Shown here: piece by piece, positions 49,396 to 59,010 of the stretch | Numbering within the stretch: position 1 is the stretch's first letter | Layout of the letters: every line of letters starts with the position of its first letter | Made by a program: the position numbers and the translations under genes | From: Patiria miniata | Lineage: Eukaryota; Echinodermata; Asteroidea; Valvatida; Asterinidae | DNA length: 64,000 nucleotides | Assembly: GCF_015706575.1 (NCBI RefSeq) | Contig: NW_024037056.1 | Coordinates: forward strand, 682,001-746,000 | Reading direction: 5' to 3' | Notes under the pieces: generated by a model | What the model was told of the DNA's origin: nothing | What the model saw: only the letters and a program-made list of their open reading frames with translations | The model's database searches: none

Positions 49396-51515
49396 AAAAA
49401 CATGAATAAGGGTAAAGCTTTGCATTTTGATCAAATGGGGGGAAGTTAAGATTTTATCACAAAGTTGTAATGGTAAGGGGTTAGCCTTGCATTTGTATCA
49501 AGAAAAGGATGAAAACCAACTTTTTTATCCAAATTCAAAACGGGCAAGAGTAAACTTTTATCACAAATTCAAAACAGTAAGGTGCCTTGCATTTTTATCG
49601 AAATGGGGGAAGTTACATTTTTATCACAAATTCAAATCGGTAAGGGGTTAGCCTTGCATTTTATCAAAATGGGAGAAAAGTTAATTTTTATCACAAATTC
49701 AAAATGGTAATGCGTTAATAGTCTTGCATTCTGATTAAAATTGGACAAAAATTTAGTTCATTATAAAAAAATTGAAATGGTAAGACCTTGTTTTTTCTTT
49801 GTTAAACCGAACTCCATCAACAGAACATCAAAGAAAGAGAAATACATTGTAAAGTAGTGGCTCAAAACACTATGCCAAAAGCCAAATCATCGCTTCAATG
49901 TGTGCTTTTGTGTGTGGGCTAAGAATGTTTTATCAAAACGTGACACAAGATAACTTTTATTAGAAAATCAAAGCGTTAACAGATTAGCCTTTCATTTCTA
50001 TCAATAAGGGATGGAAAAAAAACCCTAATTTTGATCCAAAATTTAAACAAAAGGTTACATATAGAAATGAAGAAGTGGCTCAAAACACTATGCCAAAAGT
50101 CAAATCATCGCTTCAATGTGTGCTTTTGTGTGTGGTCTAAATTTTTTTATCAAAACGGGTCAAAAGTTAACTTTTTATCACAAATTCAAAACAGTAAGGG
50201 GTTAGCCATGCATTTTTATAAAAACTGGTCAAAAGCAAATTTTTATCACAAAATCAAAAAGGCTAGGTGTTAGCTTTGCATTTTTATAAAAATGGAGGGA
50301 AATGTACTTTTTAACACAAATTATAACGGTAAGGGGTTAGCATTGCATTTTTTTTCAAAACGGGGTAAGCGTTAACTTTTGATCACAAAATCAAAACGGA
50401 AATGGGTTAGTTAGTGCAAGTTAGCCTTGCATTTTTATCAAAAACGGGGCAAAAAAACCTTTTTATCCTTGCATTTTTATCAAAATGGGGGAAAGCTAAG
50501 TTTTTATCACATATTCAAAACGGTAAGGGCTAATGAAGGGGTTAGCCTTGCATTTTATCAAACTGGGGGAAAGTTAACTTTTTATCACAAATTCAAAACG
50601 GTAAGGGCTAATGAAGGGGTTAGCCTTGCATTTTTATCAAAATGGGGGAAAATTAAGTTTTATCACAAATTCAAAACGGTAAGGGGTTAGCCTTGCATTT
50701 TATCAAACTGGGGGAAAGTTAACTTTTTATCACAAATTCAAAACGGTAAGGGCTTATGAAGGGGTTAGCCTTGCATTTTTATCAAAATGGGGGAAAATTA
50801 AGTTTTATCACAAATTCAAAACGGTAAGGGGTTAGCCTTGCATTTTTATCAAAATGGGGGAAAGTTAACTTTTTATCACAAATTCATAACGGTAAGGGCT
50901 AATGAAGGGGTTAGCCTTGCATTTTTATCAAAATGGGGGAAAATTAAGTTTTTATCACAAATTCAAAACGGTAAGGGGTTAGCCTTGCATTTTTATCAAA
51001 ATGGGAGAAAGTTAAGTTTTTATCACAAATTCAAAACGGCAAGGGGTTAGCCTTGCATTTTTATCAAAATGGGGGAAAGTTACGTTTTTATCACAAAATC
51101 AAAACGGTAAGGGGTTAGCCTTGCATTTTTTTTCAAAACAGGGCAAAAATTTTTTTATCACAAATTCAAAGCGGTAGTGGATTAGCCTTTCATTTTTATC
51201 AAAAAGGGACAAAAAGAATTATTTATCACATATTCGAACCGGTTCGTGGTTAGCCTTGAATTTTTATCATAAACTGGTCAAAAGTTAACTTTTCATCAGA
51301 TATTCAAAACTGTAAAGGATTAGCCTCGCATTTTTATCAAAAAGGGGCAAAAACAAACTTAGTTTTTATGGTAGTTTTTATCAAAAAATAGCACGAACGT
51401 AAATTTTCATCAAAATTTCAATACGGTAAGGGTTAGCCTTGCATTTTTATAAAAATGGGGAAAGTTAAGTTTTTATCACAAATTCAATACGATAAGGGCT
51501 TACCATTTACTTTTT
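49396..51515. repeat. Degenerate right flank of the 69-bp satellite
   Basis: Related units of about 65-70 bp in which the middle reads ATGGGGGAAAGTTAAGTTTT and TATCACAAATTCAAAACGG. Between 49.4 and 50.4 kb they are strongly decayed; near 50.4-51.1 kb there are more regular copies, some with an extra GGCTAATGAAGGGG. A 50-bp block of unrelated sequence (AAAACACTATGCCAAAAG, CAAATCATCGCTTCAATGTG) occurs twice, near 49864 and 50080, embedded in the array. Confidence 0.9.
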
Positions 51516-51907
51516 ATCAAAACATGTTCAACTTATGCCTGTGCAAATCCGAAGGTAAAAGTGGCGAACAAGACATTGTTTAGACTTACCACTTAGACGA
51601 CTTGCATGATGTCAGACTTCTTGGGTGTATTGTTTCAAAATGAATGTGTAAATTGCAAGTTTGCATCGACAGGTCTCGCATATTACCAAGAAAAATTACC
51701 GCAAATAAATGTTTAACTGGAAAATACAAGACTACCTAGTCGAGCCTTAAGCCGAACTGTTTACAAAATCAGTCACAAGTCATCACAAGTTAACTAAGAG
51801 TCATTCAGTCTCAAATCTATTCAACGTGACTGATCTGGTTACATCTCTGCCCAAAACAGCCAAGTCCAGTTCTGCCCTCTGCAAATCTTGGGTGTCGGCA
51901 AGCTCAC

Positions 51908-51985
51908 CTTGGCCCCCTCTCCAAGTCTCTTGTCCAGTTTTTCACACTCCTTGTTGACAATGTGATCAACCTCATTCTCATCAAT
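51908..51985 (-). CDS. Probable exon of an unrecognised host gene (3' part)
   Basis: On the minus strand an acceptor (TTTTTTTCCATTCAG) precedes 26 codons reading IDENEVDHIVNKECEKLDKR then LGEGAK, followed by the donor GTGAGC. An alternative is that the exon continues: one base out of frame the sequence reads LADTQDLQRAELDLAVLGRD and stops after FETE, which would make it a terminal exon with a frameshift at AAGG. The composition is acidic and probably helical. Its phase does not join directly to the exon at 53294-53462, so an exon may be missing between them. No family recognised. Confidence 0.5.
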
Positions 51986-53293
51986 CTGAATGGAAAAAAA
52001 GTAACAAAAGTTTCATTTAAAACAACATTTTCTCTGTATCTCTGGTAACTGTGATTTTACAAAACTTGCCACAAATTTGTTTCCATGTGATACTTCAAAT
52101 GCTTGGCACTGAAAGCTTAGTTCTTTATTTTTCTGCTCCTGTAGTATTGAATAGTTATCTTTGGTTCAAGTTAGGGCACATCTTAAAAGTTGAAATGTTC
52201 CAATTCCATAAGCTTCTTTTTGGAGCACTGTGTGTTCCCAATGTGTTCCCAACTGTGGCCTAATTACAGAAGTTATTTCTGCACCAGGCGATTTTGACTT
52301 TGACTCAACCATGTGTCCCGTCCGAAATTTCAAGTTAGAATGATTTGCTCTTCTTTTGACATTGACCTTCAATACTTTAAAACATAAATCAAATGGCCAT
52401 TTGTGCTCGTTTTGTTTTGGCATGGTACAAAAACCTGGCTACACTTTTAAAACAATTTGGAACAGCGACTCAACTTCAAAGTGGCATTTGAAAGGACCAT
52501 GGCACATCTTGATTTTAGACGTAAATCCACTCATGAGCTAGTATATAATATTTGAGCAGATTCGCTGATTAATTATGCAACACCTCTAGATTTTGACCAA
52601 TCAGAGGGCACTTTCTATATCAGGCCTTCGGTCATTCACCATTGTCGCATCATATACATGATTAAAAAAAAACCTCCAGACACAACATGGGATACGCTGT
52701 GAATTGAGCACACAAAGGCTGTGGTCAGGCACTCTGTGTTATGTTACGCGATACACCCCAAGCTTGTCTAGATTCTATAGATCTAGGCCCGGCCGTTGTT
52801 TTAGTATAAAACACTGCATCGGAATCAACCAATCACACTTGTACATGTTGTCAAGATTTCTGAATGAAATTACGTCCTGATTTAACGTTGACTCTGATTG
52901 GCTACCGTAGCTCATGGCACAGCACACATTTGCATTCCTAGACGTTTGAATGGAGTTAGGGCTAGAACGGGTGATACTCAGACTACTCATGAGCTGAACC
53001 TAATGCAAACTGCTGCAAATCTACAGCAGGTTTGCCTGTCTGAGACATGAGGATAAAATCACGACTGTTGGACAAAAACTCAGTTTTGAGCCGCCATCTA
53101 CACTTTTAGTGTAAAATTTGTTTGGACAAACATGGTCAGTGATTGGTAATTATCTGTTCAATGGTAATTTCACCTTTGTGAAATGAAAATCTAGTTGGGC
53201 TTACTGATTTTTGGGATGGCTTGACTCTTGATCGCCAGTCGGAACCATGTGGATATGAATTGCCAAATAAACACAAGATGTGAGTAAACTTAC
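51986..53293. other. Intron-like stretch without recognised genes
   Basis: No exon was found on either strand. ACTCATGAGCT occurs at 52529-52539 and again at 52985-52995; this palindromic 11-mer could be a target-site duplication around a 445-bp insertion, but no inverted ends were seen. CCAAT/ATTGG motifs cluster at 52.59-52.91 kb. Confidence 0.45.
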
Positions 53294-53462
53294 TTGTTGA
53301 GTTCTCTGGGCATGTTTGCCCTTTCCAGCAACTGGCACAGCAATGGTTCCATGTTGCTAGACTCCAGCCCATCAAGCTGGACGTCGATACACAGCAGACT
53401 GTTCAAGATCTCCCTCCCTTCCAGAGCCTCAAACTCCGCCCCCTTCCCGAGCCCTCCCATGC
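53294..53462 (-). CDS. Exon of an unrecognised host gene
   Basis: The 169-bp exon has an acceptor TTTGTTGTAG and a strong donor GTAAGTTTAC. It reads MGGLGKGAEFEALEGREILN, SLLCIDVQLDGLESSNMEPL, LCQLLERANMPRELN without a stop. The first two bases complete a codon from the exon at 55009-55163: that exon ends in phase 1 with A, giving AGC (Ser). The alternation of Leu/Ile and acidic residues suggests amphipathic helices. No catalytic motif is seen. This is the cleanest exon of the set, with no lesion, and supports a real gene on the minus strand. Confidence 0.7.
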
Positions 53463-55008
53463 CTACAACAAAGAGTAGCCGCCGAAGAAGCGTAAGTAAG
53501 CCCAGGAGTCATCATTGATGCATTGGACATCATGGATCGCTATCAGCGGGGCCGTTTTGGTGTCTAGTTGGGTGTCTTGGACGAAACGACTCAGGAGACG
53601 TTGGAGGATTTAGTGCGCCCTGCTGGGGAGAGGCTTGCGACGGACTCATGAGAGAAAAGCTGGGGAGAACCAAGAAGGAACACTCGGTGTCAGGTGGCTT
53701 GGAATTTATGCTAGCAGTAACTCTGCATTTGGGTTTCTAATAAAGCAGTTTAACCCATTCATAAAGACATGAATGATTTCAAGTGAATCGATCTGGAGCA
53801 AAACATTACCTAAACATGGGCACAACAAGCCAATAACCTATAATGAAATTGAGTACAATCAAATCGTCTTTTACTGAATCAAATACGACTCTTCTGAAAA
53901 GCTATTTTAACAGGTTTTTAAAAATAATATTAAAGGCGTATAGGATCATTTGCATTTAATCAGATCAGACTGGTTTTTAAACGTGTACATACCGGTACAA
54001 ACATGTACATGTATACCGTACAAAATTTTCTTTTGCTGTAATTTTCAGATATAGAAGGATTTGGGGGGTAAGTATTTAATAGCAAGTATTTTAACACTGA
54101 CCTATTTAAAGTTTTGTGTTCATAGATGCTGGGAAAACCAAGAAAAAAATGCTGTTCTTGTCTTGTAGTATGGTTCCTCACCCTACTTCAGACAAAACAG
54201 CGTCAGGGAATTGTACCGATAGGGTCAAGGAACCAGACTAGCTGGCTTGCTCGCACTCACGGATGTGTAACCGATTGCAAACAAAATGTGTACTTACTAT
54301 AATTGGCAAATTGGGGGAGTATTGAAAACAGTCAGGTTTTTCCAACGATGGTCGGCCGACAATCATTGGAAATTGATACAAAAATTCCACTTTTCTGGAA
54401 AATGACAGCACACCAGGTGCCATGATTTCATAGGACACTTGAGACTATTATTCACTGAAATTTCATAATTATTTAGTAATTTTGTTTTTTGATGTTTGCA
54501 AATGTTGCATACCGCGGTATTAACTTTTACACCCCACAAAATAATTCCGTCTGTCTTGCTGTCATTTAGAAAACCCAGTAATGTAGGGGATTTCAAACGA
54601 TCAGTCAATCGACTCATTTTTGAAGAAAGAGTTACAAACACACAAATTATGTTTCATGATCAAAAGGTTGAGCACTTTTTTTCTTTTTTTTGGTACTGTT
54701 TCCTAGGGGGGAAATGGTATCACTGAGCTGAAACTTCAATAGGTTAGGCATTCAACATTCTTCTTTTGATTTTGAATGGTCTTATTATTTGAAAACGAAC
54801 AAAAGTCATGAATATCAAATGATCCTATATGCCTTTTAAAATAAAGATCTTCCCTTTTTTTACAATGACCTTTTTATTTTCTAAACGGACTTTCCTACAA
54901 TGCAGGTGATATTATGCCCATTTGAAGTTTGTAAATTTAACAGAGATACAGCTTGTTAAATTTGTTGGTTATGCGTTCTTGAACGGCTACACAAATGGAA
55001 TCACTTAC
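53463..55008. other. Intron of the minus-strand gene; no further exon secured
   Basis: On the plus strand after CCCAG (53497-53501) a frame reads GVIIDALDIMDRYQRGRFGV, then a stop and LGVLDETTQETLEDLV, ending at a TGA near 53650. It looks protein-like, but it is on the opposite strand and interrupted. The rest is AT-rich with a few CATGTACATG motifs near 54000. Confidence 0.4.
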
Positions 55009-55163
55009 TGTCTCGCATTCCCTTGATGATCAACAGGTCATCAGCTTGCCGTAAGGGACGTCAATGACTTCATCAACCCTCAGTCGCTGGACGATGACAT
55101 GGTCCACCTCGGGGCTGGTCAGATCCTCACAATTCCAGTGAACATTGGCAGAAAAATCATCAT
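55009..55163 (-). CDS. Exon of an unrecognised host gene, with one frame change
   Basis: The acceptor TTTTCCCATAG precedes DDFSANVHWNCEDLTSPEVD, HVIVQRLRVDEVIDVPYGK; one base out of frame the reading continues ADDLLIIKGMRD to the donor GTAAGTG. The change sits at GGCAAGCTGATG, where one more G in the AAG(G)CTG run would restore a single frame. The first two bases (AT) complete GAT (Asp) with the G that ends the 58404-58625 exon, so the phases agree. Either the gene is decaying here or the assembly lost a base. No known domain was recognised. Confidence 0.6.
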
Positions 55164-56108
55164 CTATGGGAAAAATTACCAAGACAACAATTGTGCAAGA
55201 GAACTAGTTCCAAGCAAGATAAATCACATGGGAATGAAGCTGGTAACCGGCATCTGCTAAACAATGAACAAATTCTATTCTTTGCAGCGTTGTAACGAGA
55301 CACTGAATTTTGTGACTTGAGTCGAGTCGAGTCATTTTAAGGAAGTGACTTGAGTCAAATCCAGTCGAGTGGAGTAACAGTGTGTGGTCGAATCGAGTCA
55401 AGTAGAATCTGTGCTCTAGTCAATTTAAAGCCGGCCTCAGGTCGACCTTGCGACTGACAAAGATCAGTCGACGACCGACTTTTCAGGATCAAGCTGTGCC
55501 TGAGCAATCACCGGCGGGAAGATTTCAGTCACCAATTTTTTGCGACCTGAGTGTAACTGCGACGATATTAAGACGATCGGAATTAGTCGGGTCTAAAAAA
55601 AAATCAACAGTAGCAAGAGAAGAAAAATTTCAACTTCTATGACGACGTTGCGATCGTGTGCGCATCAAGATCATCCTTTCCAATTGTTTAGCCAATTAGC
55701 ACACTACTCTGGCACTCCGCATGTTCTGCGCAACATCACGTAGTACGCAGCACGCGTGCGTCAATCACCATATAAGGCGATTGTTTACCTACTCACGAGA
55801 GGATATTCCATACCATAGCTAGAGGGGTGTTTAGAAAAAAATTAAATAAAACTGTTCAACAAAATCATCGGAAATGTATAATTGTTTGACTTGTGCCGAT
55901 TTTTTGACTCAAAGCTATTTGTGAATGGGAATACCACAAGTACATTTAAGACCGTATCAGGGGAATGTGCGCTGGTAATGGCTCGAGCCGAGCCAGCCAA
56001 ACACATATTTACTCCCTTATTGGTAAAGTCTGTCTATGACTGTCTATGCTGTGGAATCGTGGTGGATCGTCGCGTCAAGGTGACATGAGCAATTTTGAGC
56101 ATGGTATA

Positions 56109-56270
56109 CAAATATTGAGTGGCTCAGCGTGGAATGGGAGGAATATTATCGCAAGGTAAAATCTGGACTTTTCCATTTCACGAGGCGAAGCCGAGTGAAC
56201 TGGAAAAGTCCAGATTTTACCGAGCGATAATATTCCTCCCATTTCACAATTTAAAGCCACTCAATATTTG
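56109..56270. repeat. Long imperfect hairpin (foldback)
   Basis: The arms are about 72-77 bp: CAAATATTGAGTGGCT, then GAATGGGAGGAATATTATCG, GGTAAAATCTGGACTTTTCC, and back. The loop is GAGGCGAAGCCG (itself with GGC/GCC pairing). Mismatches are few, so transcripts or single-stranded DNA could form a very stable stem. The minus-strand 61-codon frame over it is incidental. It lies inside the 55429-56769 element and abuts the 56273-56627 element. Confidence 0.9.
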
Positions 56271-56272
56271 TT

Positions 56273-56627
56273 TTATATAACTGACATATAGATCCTTGTC
56301 ATTTGATATATTTGAACTTTTTTTGCAATAGAAAACTGAGGGAAAATGTATTTCTCTCTTCCAAATACCCCTTCACGAAAATGATTGAACCCAACGCTGT
56401 AGCGCTGGCTCTTCGGAACAATACGCACTACGCGCAACGCTGAACGCGCACACCAGCATGCATTTGCACACAAATACCGCCTCATGATCCTAACTGTTGA
56501 ATAGTATTTCCCATTCCCCATGGGCGGATAGTACTTTTTGAGCCGCGGCGTGAATGGGAGCAATAACGAATGTCACGTGATGTGAGTTCCACCAATCAAA
56601 TGACTAGGATATATGTCAGTTATATAA
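56273..56627. mobile_element. 355-bp TIR element nested in the larger transposon
   Basis: The ends TTATATAACTGACATATA and, 15 bp further in, GTCATTTGAT pair with the right end over about 35 bp with one mismatch and a 2-bp indel. TTATATAA at each tip is itself a palindrome, so it may be part of the TIR or an 8-bp target-site duplication next to a CTGACATATA terminus. The interior contains GAATGGGAGCAATAACG, which resembles the arm of the hairpin at 56109-56270. Non-coding, MITE-sized. Confidence 0.7.
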
Positions 56628-56772
56628 TTGCGATTATTTAATCGGGATGCCGCTTGTTCAAGAGAATCACACGATTTCTCAGTTTTGTGATCTGAGTATT
56701 ATTTTTCTGCTTGATGCTGACGGTTCCGTCATGGCGCAAGCAAATCGCAGGTCGAACCTGAGGCCGGCTTAA

Positions 56773-57820
56773 GTCAGTGATATTTGAACAACATCTAATA
56801 AATTACAGAATGGAAGAAAGAACACAAGGCACCAGTTTGTAATGAAAATCCAAAGACTTAAAAAACGCTGCATGGTACCCAATAGACAGTTTCTGCTGGA
56901 CGTTTCTACCAAAGATCTGCGTACCAATTAACATGAAGTGAACTACGGTTTCATCTCTGGTTTGGATTCAGGTCTGAAATATTTTTTACGCTTACAAATT
57001 GCAACATTTGAAACTGTTTCTGATTATATAGAAAATATAAAACAAAATTTGAAAACATAAATTTAGTTGGAGTTTCATCAAGGGCTTAGGAAATCGCCCG
57101 AAGCCGAAGATGAAACCAAGAATTGGGAAAACTCTGGTTCCGGGATAGTAATTTGTGCGCTACATTATAGTACACGAGTTGGGAGTCCATGATAAGGCCA
57201 AAAGAAAAAAAATATTCTGCTTCCAATTACATGTCATTCGAAAATAGGGTAGGTACATGTAGGTAGGGATTTTTTTTTGCCAATATTTTTTGGTACGATC
57301 ATATGGAGGAGTCTGCGTGTAGTCATGGGTTAAAGGCAGAAATTGATAGTTTTTGGTGTTTTTTTGTCATTTTTCCCATAACAAGATTAGGGTAGGGGCT
57401 GTCAGAATAGGGTAGATAGGGGGTTTCCCTACAAAAAAAAATTCTGCTTCCGGTTGAAAGCAGAACTTTTTTTTTTGGCCTAAGGCGTATACATGTATTT
57501 GTACATGATAAACGGCAACAACTCGACGGTAATGTGAATATAAAACTTTGTAATGTTCGCACAGTGTTAGGACTCAAGTTTTATTAACCTTCGACTCAAG
57601 TAAAGTCGAGTCTACTGATGAGAGACTCGAGTCCAGTCGAGTCAATTACCCATTGGGACCTGAGTCGAGTCAATTACATTGTAAATCATTGACTTGAGTC
57701 ATTACAACTCTGATTCATTGTTCAGCAAAGTTGTGTGCTTCACAGCAACATGAAATATGCTCTTATTGAAGGATTTAGAGGTGAAATGCCCCAAGTACAT
57801 GTATGACATCACCCCAACTA
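56773..57820. other. Intron sequence without recognised exon
   Basis: It holds T- and A-rich stretches, two similar blocks with GGCC(A/T)A next to AAAAAAAATTCTGCTTCC (near 57197-57225 and 57428-57485), and the right ACTCGAGTC block (57575-57712). The 84-codon minus frame at 57323-57577 has no recognisable content. Confidence 0.45.
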
Positions 57821-57829
57821 CATTGTATT

Positions 57830-58392
57830 GTTGGGACCACTGCCATATTTTGGGCTATAGTTGGGACGACTGCCATATTTTGGGCTATACTTTGGACCAC
57901 TGCCATATTTTGGGCTATAGTTGGGACCACTGCCATAATTTGTAGTTGGGACCACTGCCATAATTTGGGCTACAGTTGGGACCACTGCTATAATCTGGGC
58001 TACAGTTGGGACCACTGCCATATTTTGGGCTATAGTTGGGACCACTGCCATATTTTGGGCTATAGTTGGGACCACTGCCATAATTTGGGCTATAGTTGGG
58101 ACCACTGCCATATTTTGGGCTATAGTTGGGACCACTGCCATATTTTGGGCTATAGTTGGGACCACTACCATAATCTGGGCTACAGTTGGGACCACTGCCA
58201 TATTTTGGGCTATAGTTGGGACCACTGCCATATTTTGGGCTACAGTTGGGACCACTGCCATATTTTGGGCTATAGTTGGAACCTCTGCCATATTTTGGAC
58301 TACAGTTGGGACCACTGCCATATTTTGGGCTATAGCTGGAACCTCTGCCATATTTTGGACTACAGTTGGGACCACTGCCATATTTTGGGTAT
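57830..58392. repeat. 30-bp minisatellite, about 19 units
   Basis: The unit is TGGGACCACTGCCATATTTT then GGGCTATAGT. Near-identical copies vary at TATTTT/TAATTT/TAATCT and TATAG/TACAG; one unit near 57935 is shortened to GTAGTTGGG, and two units carry GGAACCTCTGCCATATTTTG. With a 30-bp period several frames are open on both strands (up to 203 codons on plus, 187 and 179 on minus), giving repeats such as DHCHILGYSW; none is likely translated. On the minus strand the array begins about 12 bp after the splice donor of the exon at 58404-58625. Confidence 0.95.
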
Positions 58393-58403
58393 AACAGGCT
58401 TAC

Positions 58404-58625
58404 CGATGGTTTGATGGTGCTCAGTTTGTGGATTTTCGTCTTCGTTTTTGCCACCTTGCTCTACTTGTACAAGTTTGCGCTGCATCTGCAGGCACTTCAG
58501 CTTTTTCTCCAACTCGCTCATCTTACGGCCCAAGTCCATGCTGCATCGTGACGGCCTTCAGCACCTCTACCAGGCTGAACTCCTCATGCAGGCCCAGGCT
58601 GCGGCCAGGGAACTGGCTTTGAAAC
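58404..58625 (-). CDS. Exon of an unrecognised host gene, coiled-coil part, with one frame change
   Basis: After CTTTTTAG the frame reads FQSQFPGRSLGLHEEFSLVE, VLKAVTMQH; one base out of frame it continues DLGRKMSELEKKLKCLQMQR, KLVQVEQ, then an acidic/polar stretch NEDENPQTEHHQTI, and ends at the donor GTAAGCC. The change is at CATGGACTT, where one G fewer in the GG pair gives one frame. SELEKKLKCLQMQRKLVQVE has heptad spacing typical of a coiled coil. It ends in phase 1 and joins in frame to the exon at 55009-55163 (giving Asp). It is the most upstream exon seen in the window; the 5' part of the gene would lie at higher coordinates. Confidence 0.6.
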
Positions 58626-58721
58626 CTAAAAAGAAAAATTAACATCTATTCCATTAATAAAGTGTCAATTTCATTTTCTTGAGCAACATTTTCAATTTCA
58701 TAACGTTTATCCAAAAACTTA

Positions 58722-59010
58722 TTACGTAGCTCCGCCAAGGAGGCTATGTTTGCACTGGCGTTAATTGGTTTGTGATTCGGTTGGTTTGTTGGTTTGTTGG
58801 TTTGTTGGTTGGTTTGTTGGTTATGGACGGATTTTCATGAAAGTTTTTGCGGGAGTGGTCTTTGGTAAAGTACAAATCGATTGGATTTTGGAAGTGATCC
58901 AGATAGTCTACATGTTCATCTGGATGCAGGATTTTTTTTACAGATTTTTTTCACCCATCATGTGGAAAACTTTCAACACATCACCCTGCGTGACCCTCTT
59001 CTTGTGCGTG
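58722..59010 (+). repeat. Dispersed repeat of the CCGCCAAGGAGG-GTTTGTTGG type
   Basis: TCCGCCAAGGAGGCTATGTT is followed by a GTTGGTTTGTTGG slippage stretch (58768-58820), then TTATGGACGGATTTTCATGA and a run to TCACCCATCATGTGG. From memory, sequences with CCGCCAAGGAGGTTATGTTT, (GTTT)n and TTATGGACGGATTTTGATGA are scattered in many animal genomes. The 86-codon plus frame 58765-59025 lies within it. Confidence 0.55.

Larger units (their letters stand above)
55429..56769. mobile_element. 1.34-kb non-autonomous DNA transposon, PIF/Harbinger-like
   Basis: The left end AGCCGGCCTCAGGTCGACCT and right end (reverse complement) AGCCGGCCTCAGGTTCGACC form TIRs of at least 27 bp with a one-base indel. TAA flanks both sides (55426-55428, 56770-56772), the target length used by PIF/Harbinger. 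Subterminal parts are rich in GCGACC/GTCGCA motifs (55450-55590). No transposase reading frame exists. It carries two further inverted-repeat units, at 56109-56270 and 56273-56627, and lies inside the ACTCGAGTC block pair. Confidence 0.75.
55290..57712. repeat. Inverted pair of ACTCGAGTC-rich blocks
   Basis: GTTGTAACGAGACACTG, then repeated GACTTGAGTCGAGTC motifs at 55290-55425, face the inverse arrangement at about 57575-57712, which ends GACTTGAGTCATTACAAC. The ends GTTGTAAYGA and its complement form short inverted termini. This could be one 2.4-kb foldback element with ACTCGA-rich arms, split by the 55429-56769 insertion. No target-site duplication was identified, and two independent inverted insertions remain possible. 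Confidence 0.5.

Noticed and set aside
52529-52995. 11-bp direct repeats ACTCATGAGCT as target-site duplication of an insertion
   Set aside because: No inverted ends, poly-A or other element sign between them; the 11-mer contains a palindrome and may recur by chance.
53497-53650. Plus-strand frame GVIIDALDIMDRYQRGRF, faintly like adenylate-kinase-like Walker regions of ciliary proteins
   Set aside because: Interrupted by a stop, opposite to the secure exons, and too short to assign.
57803-58414. 203-codon plus frame and 179-187-codon minus frames
   Set aside because: They are consequences of the 30-bp period, which keeps several frames open; the peptides are pure repeat and one end overlaps a better exon on the minus strand.
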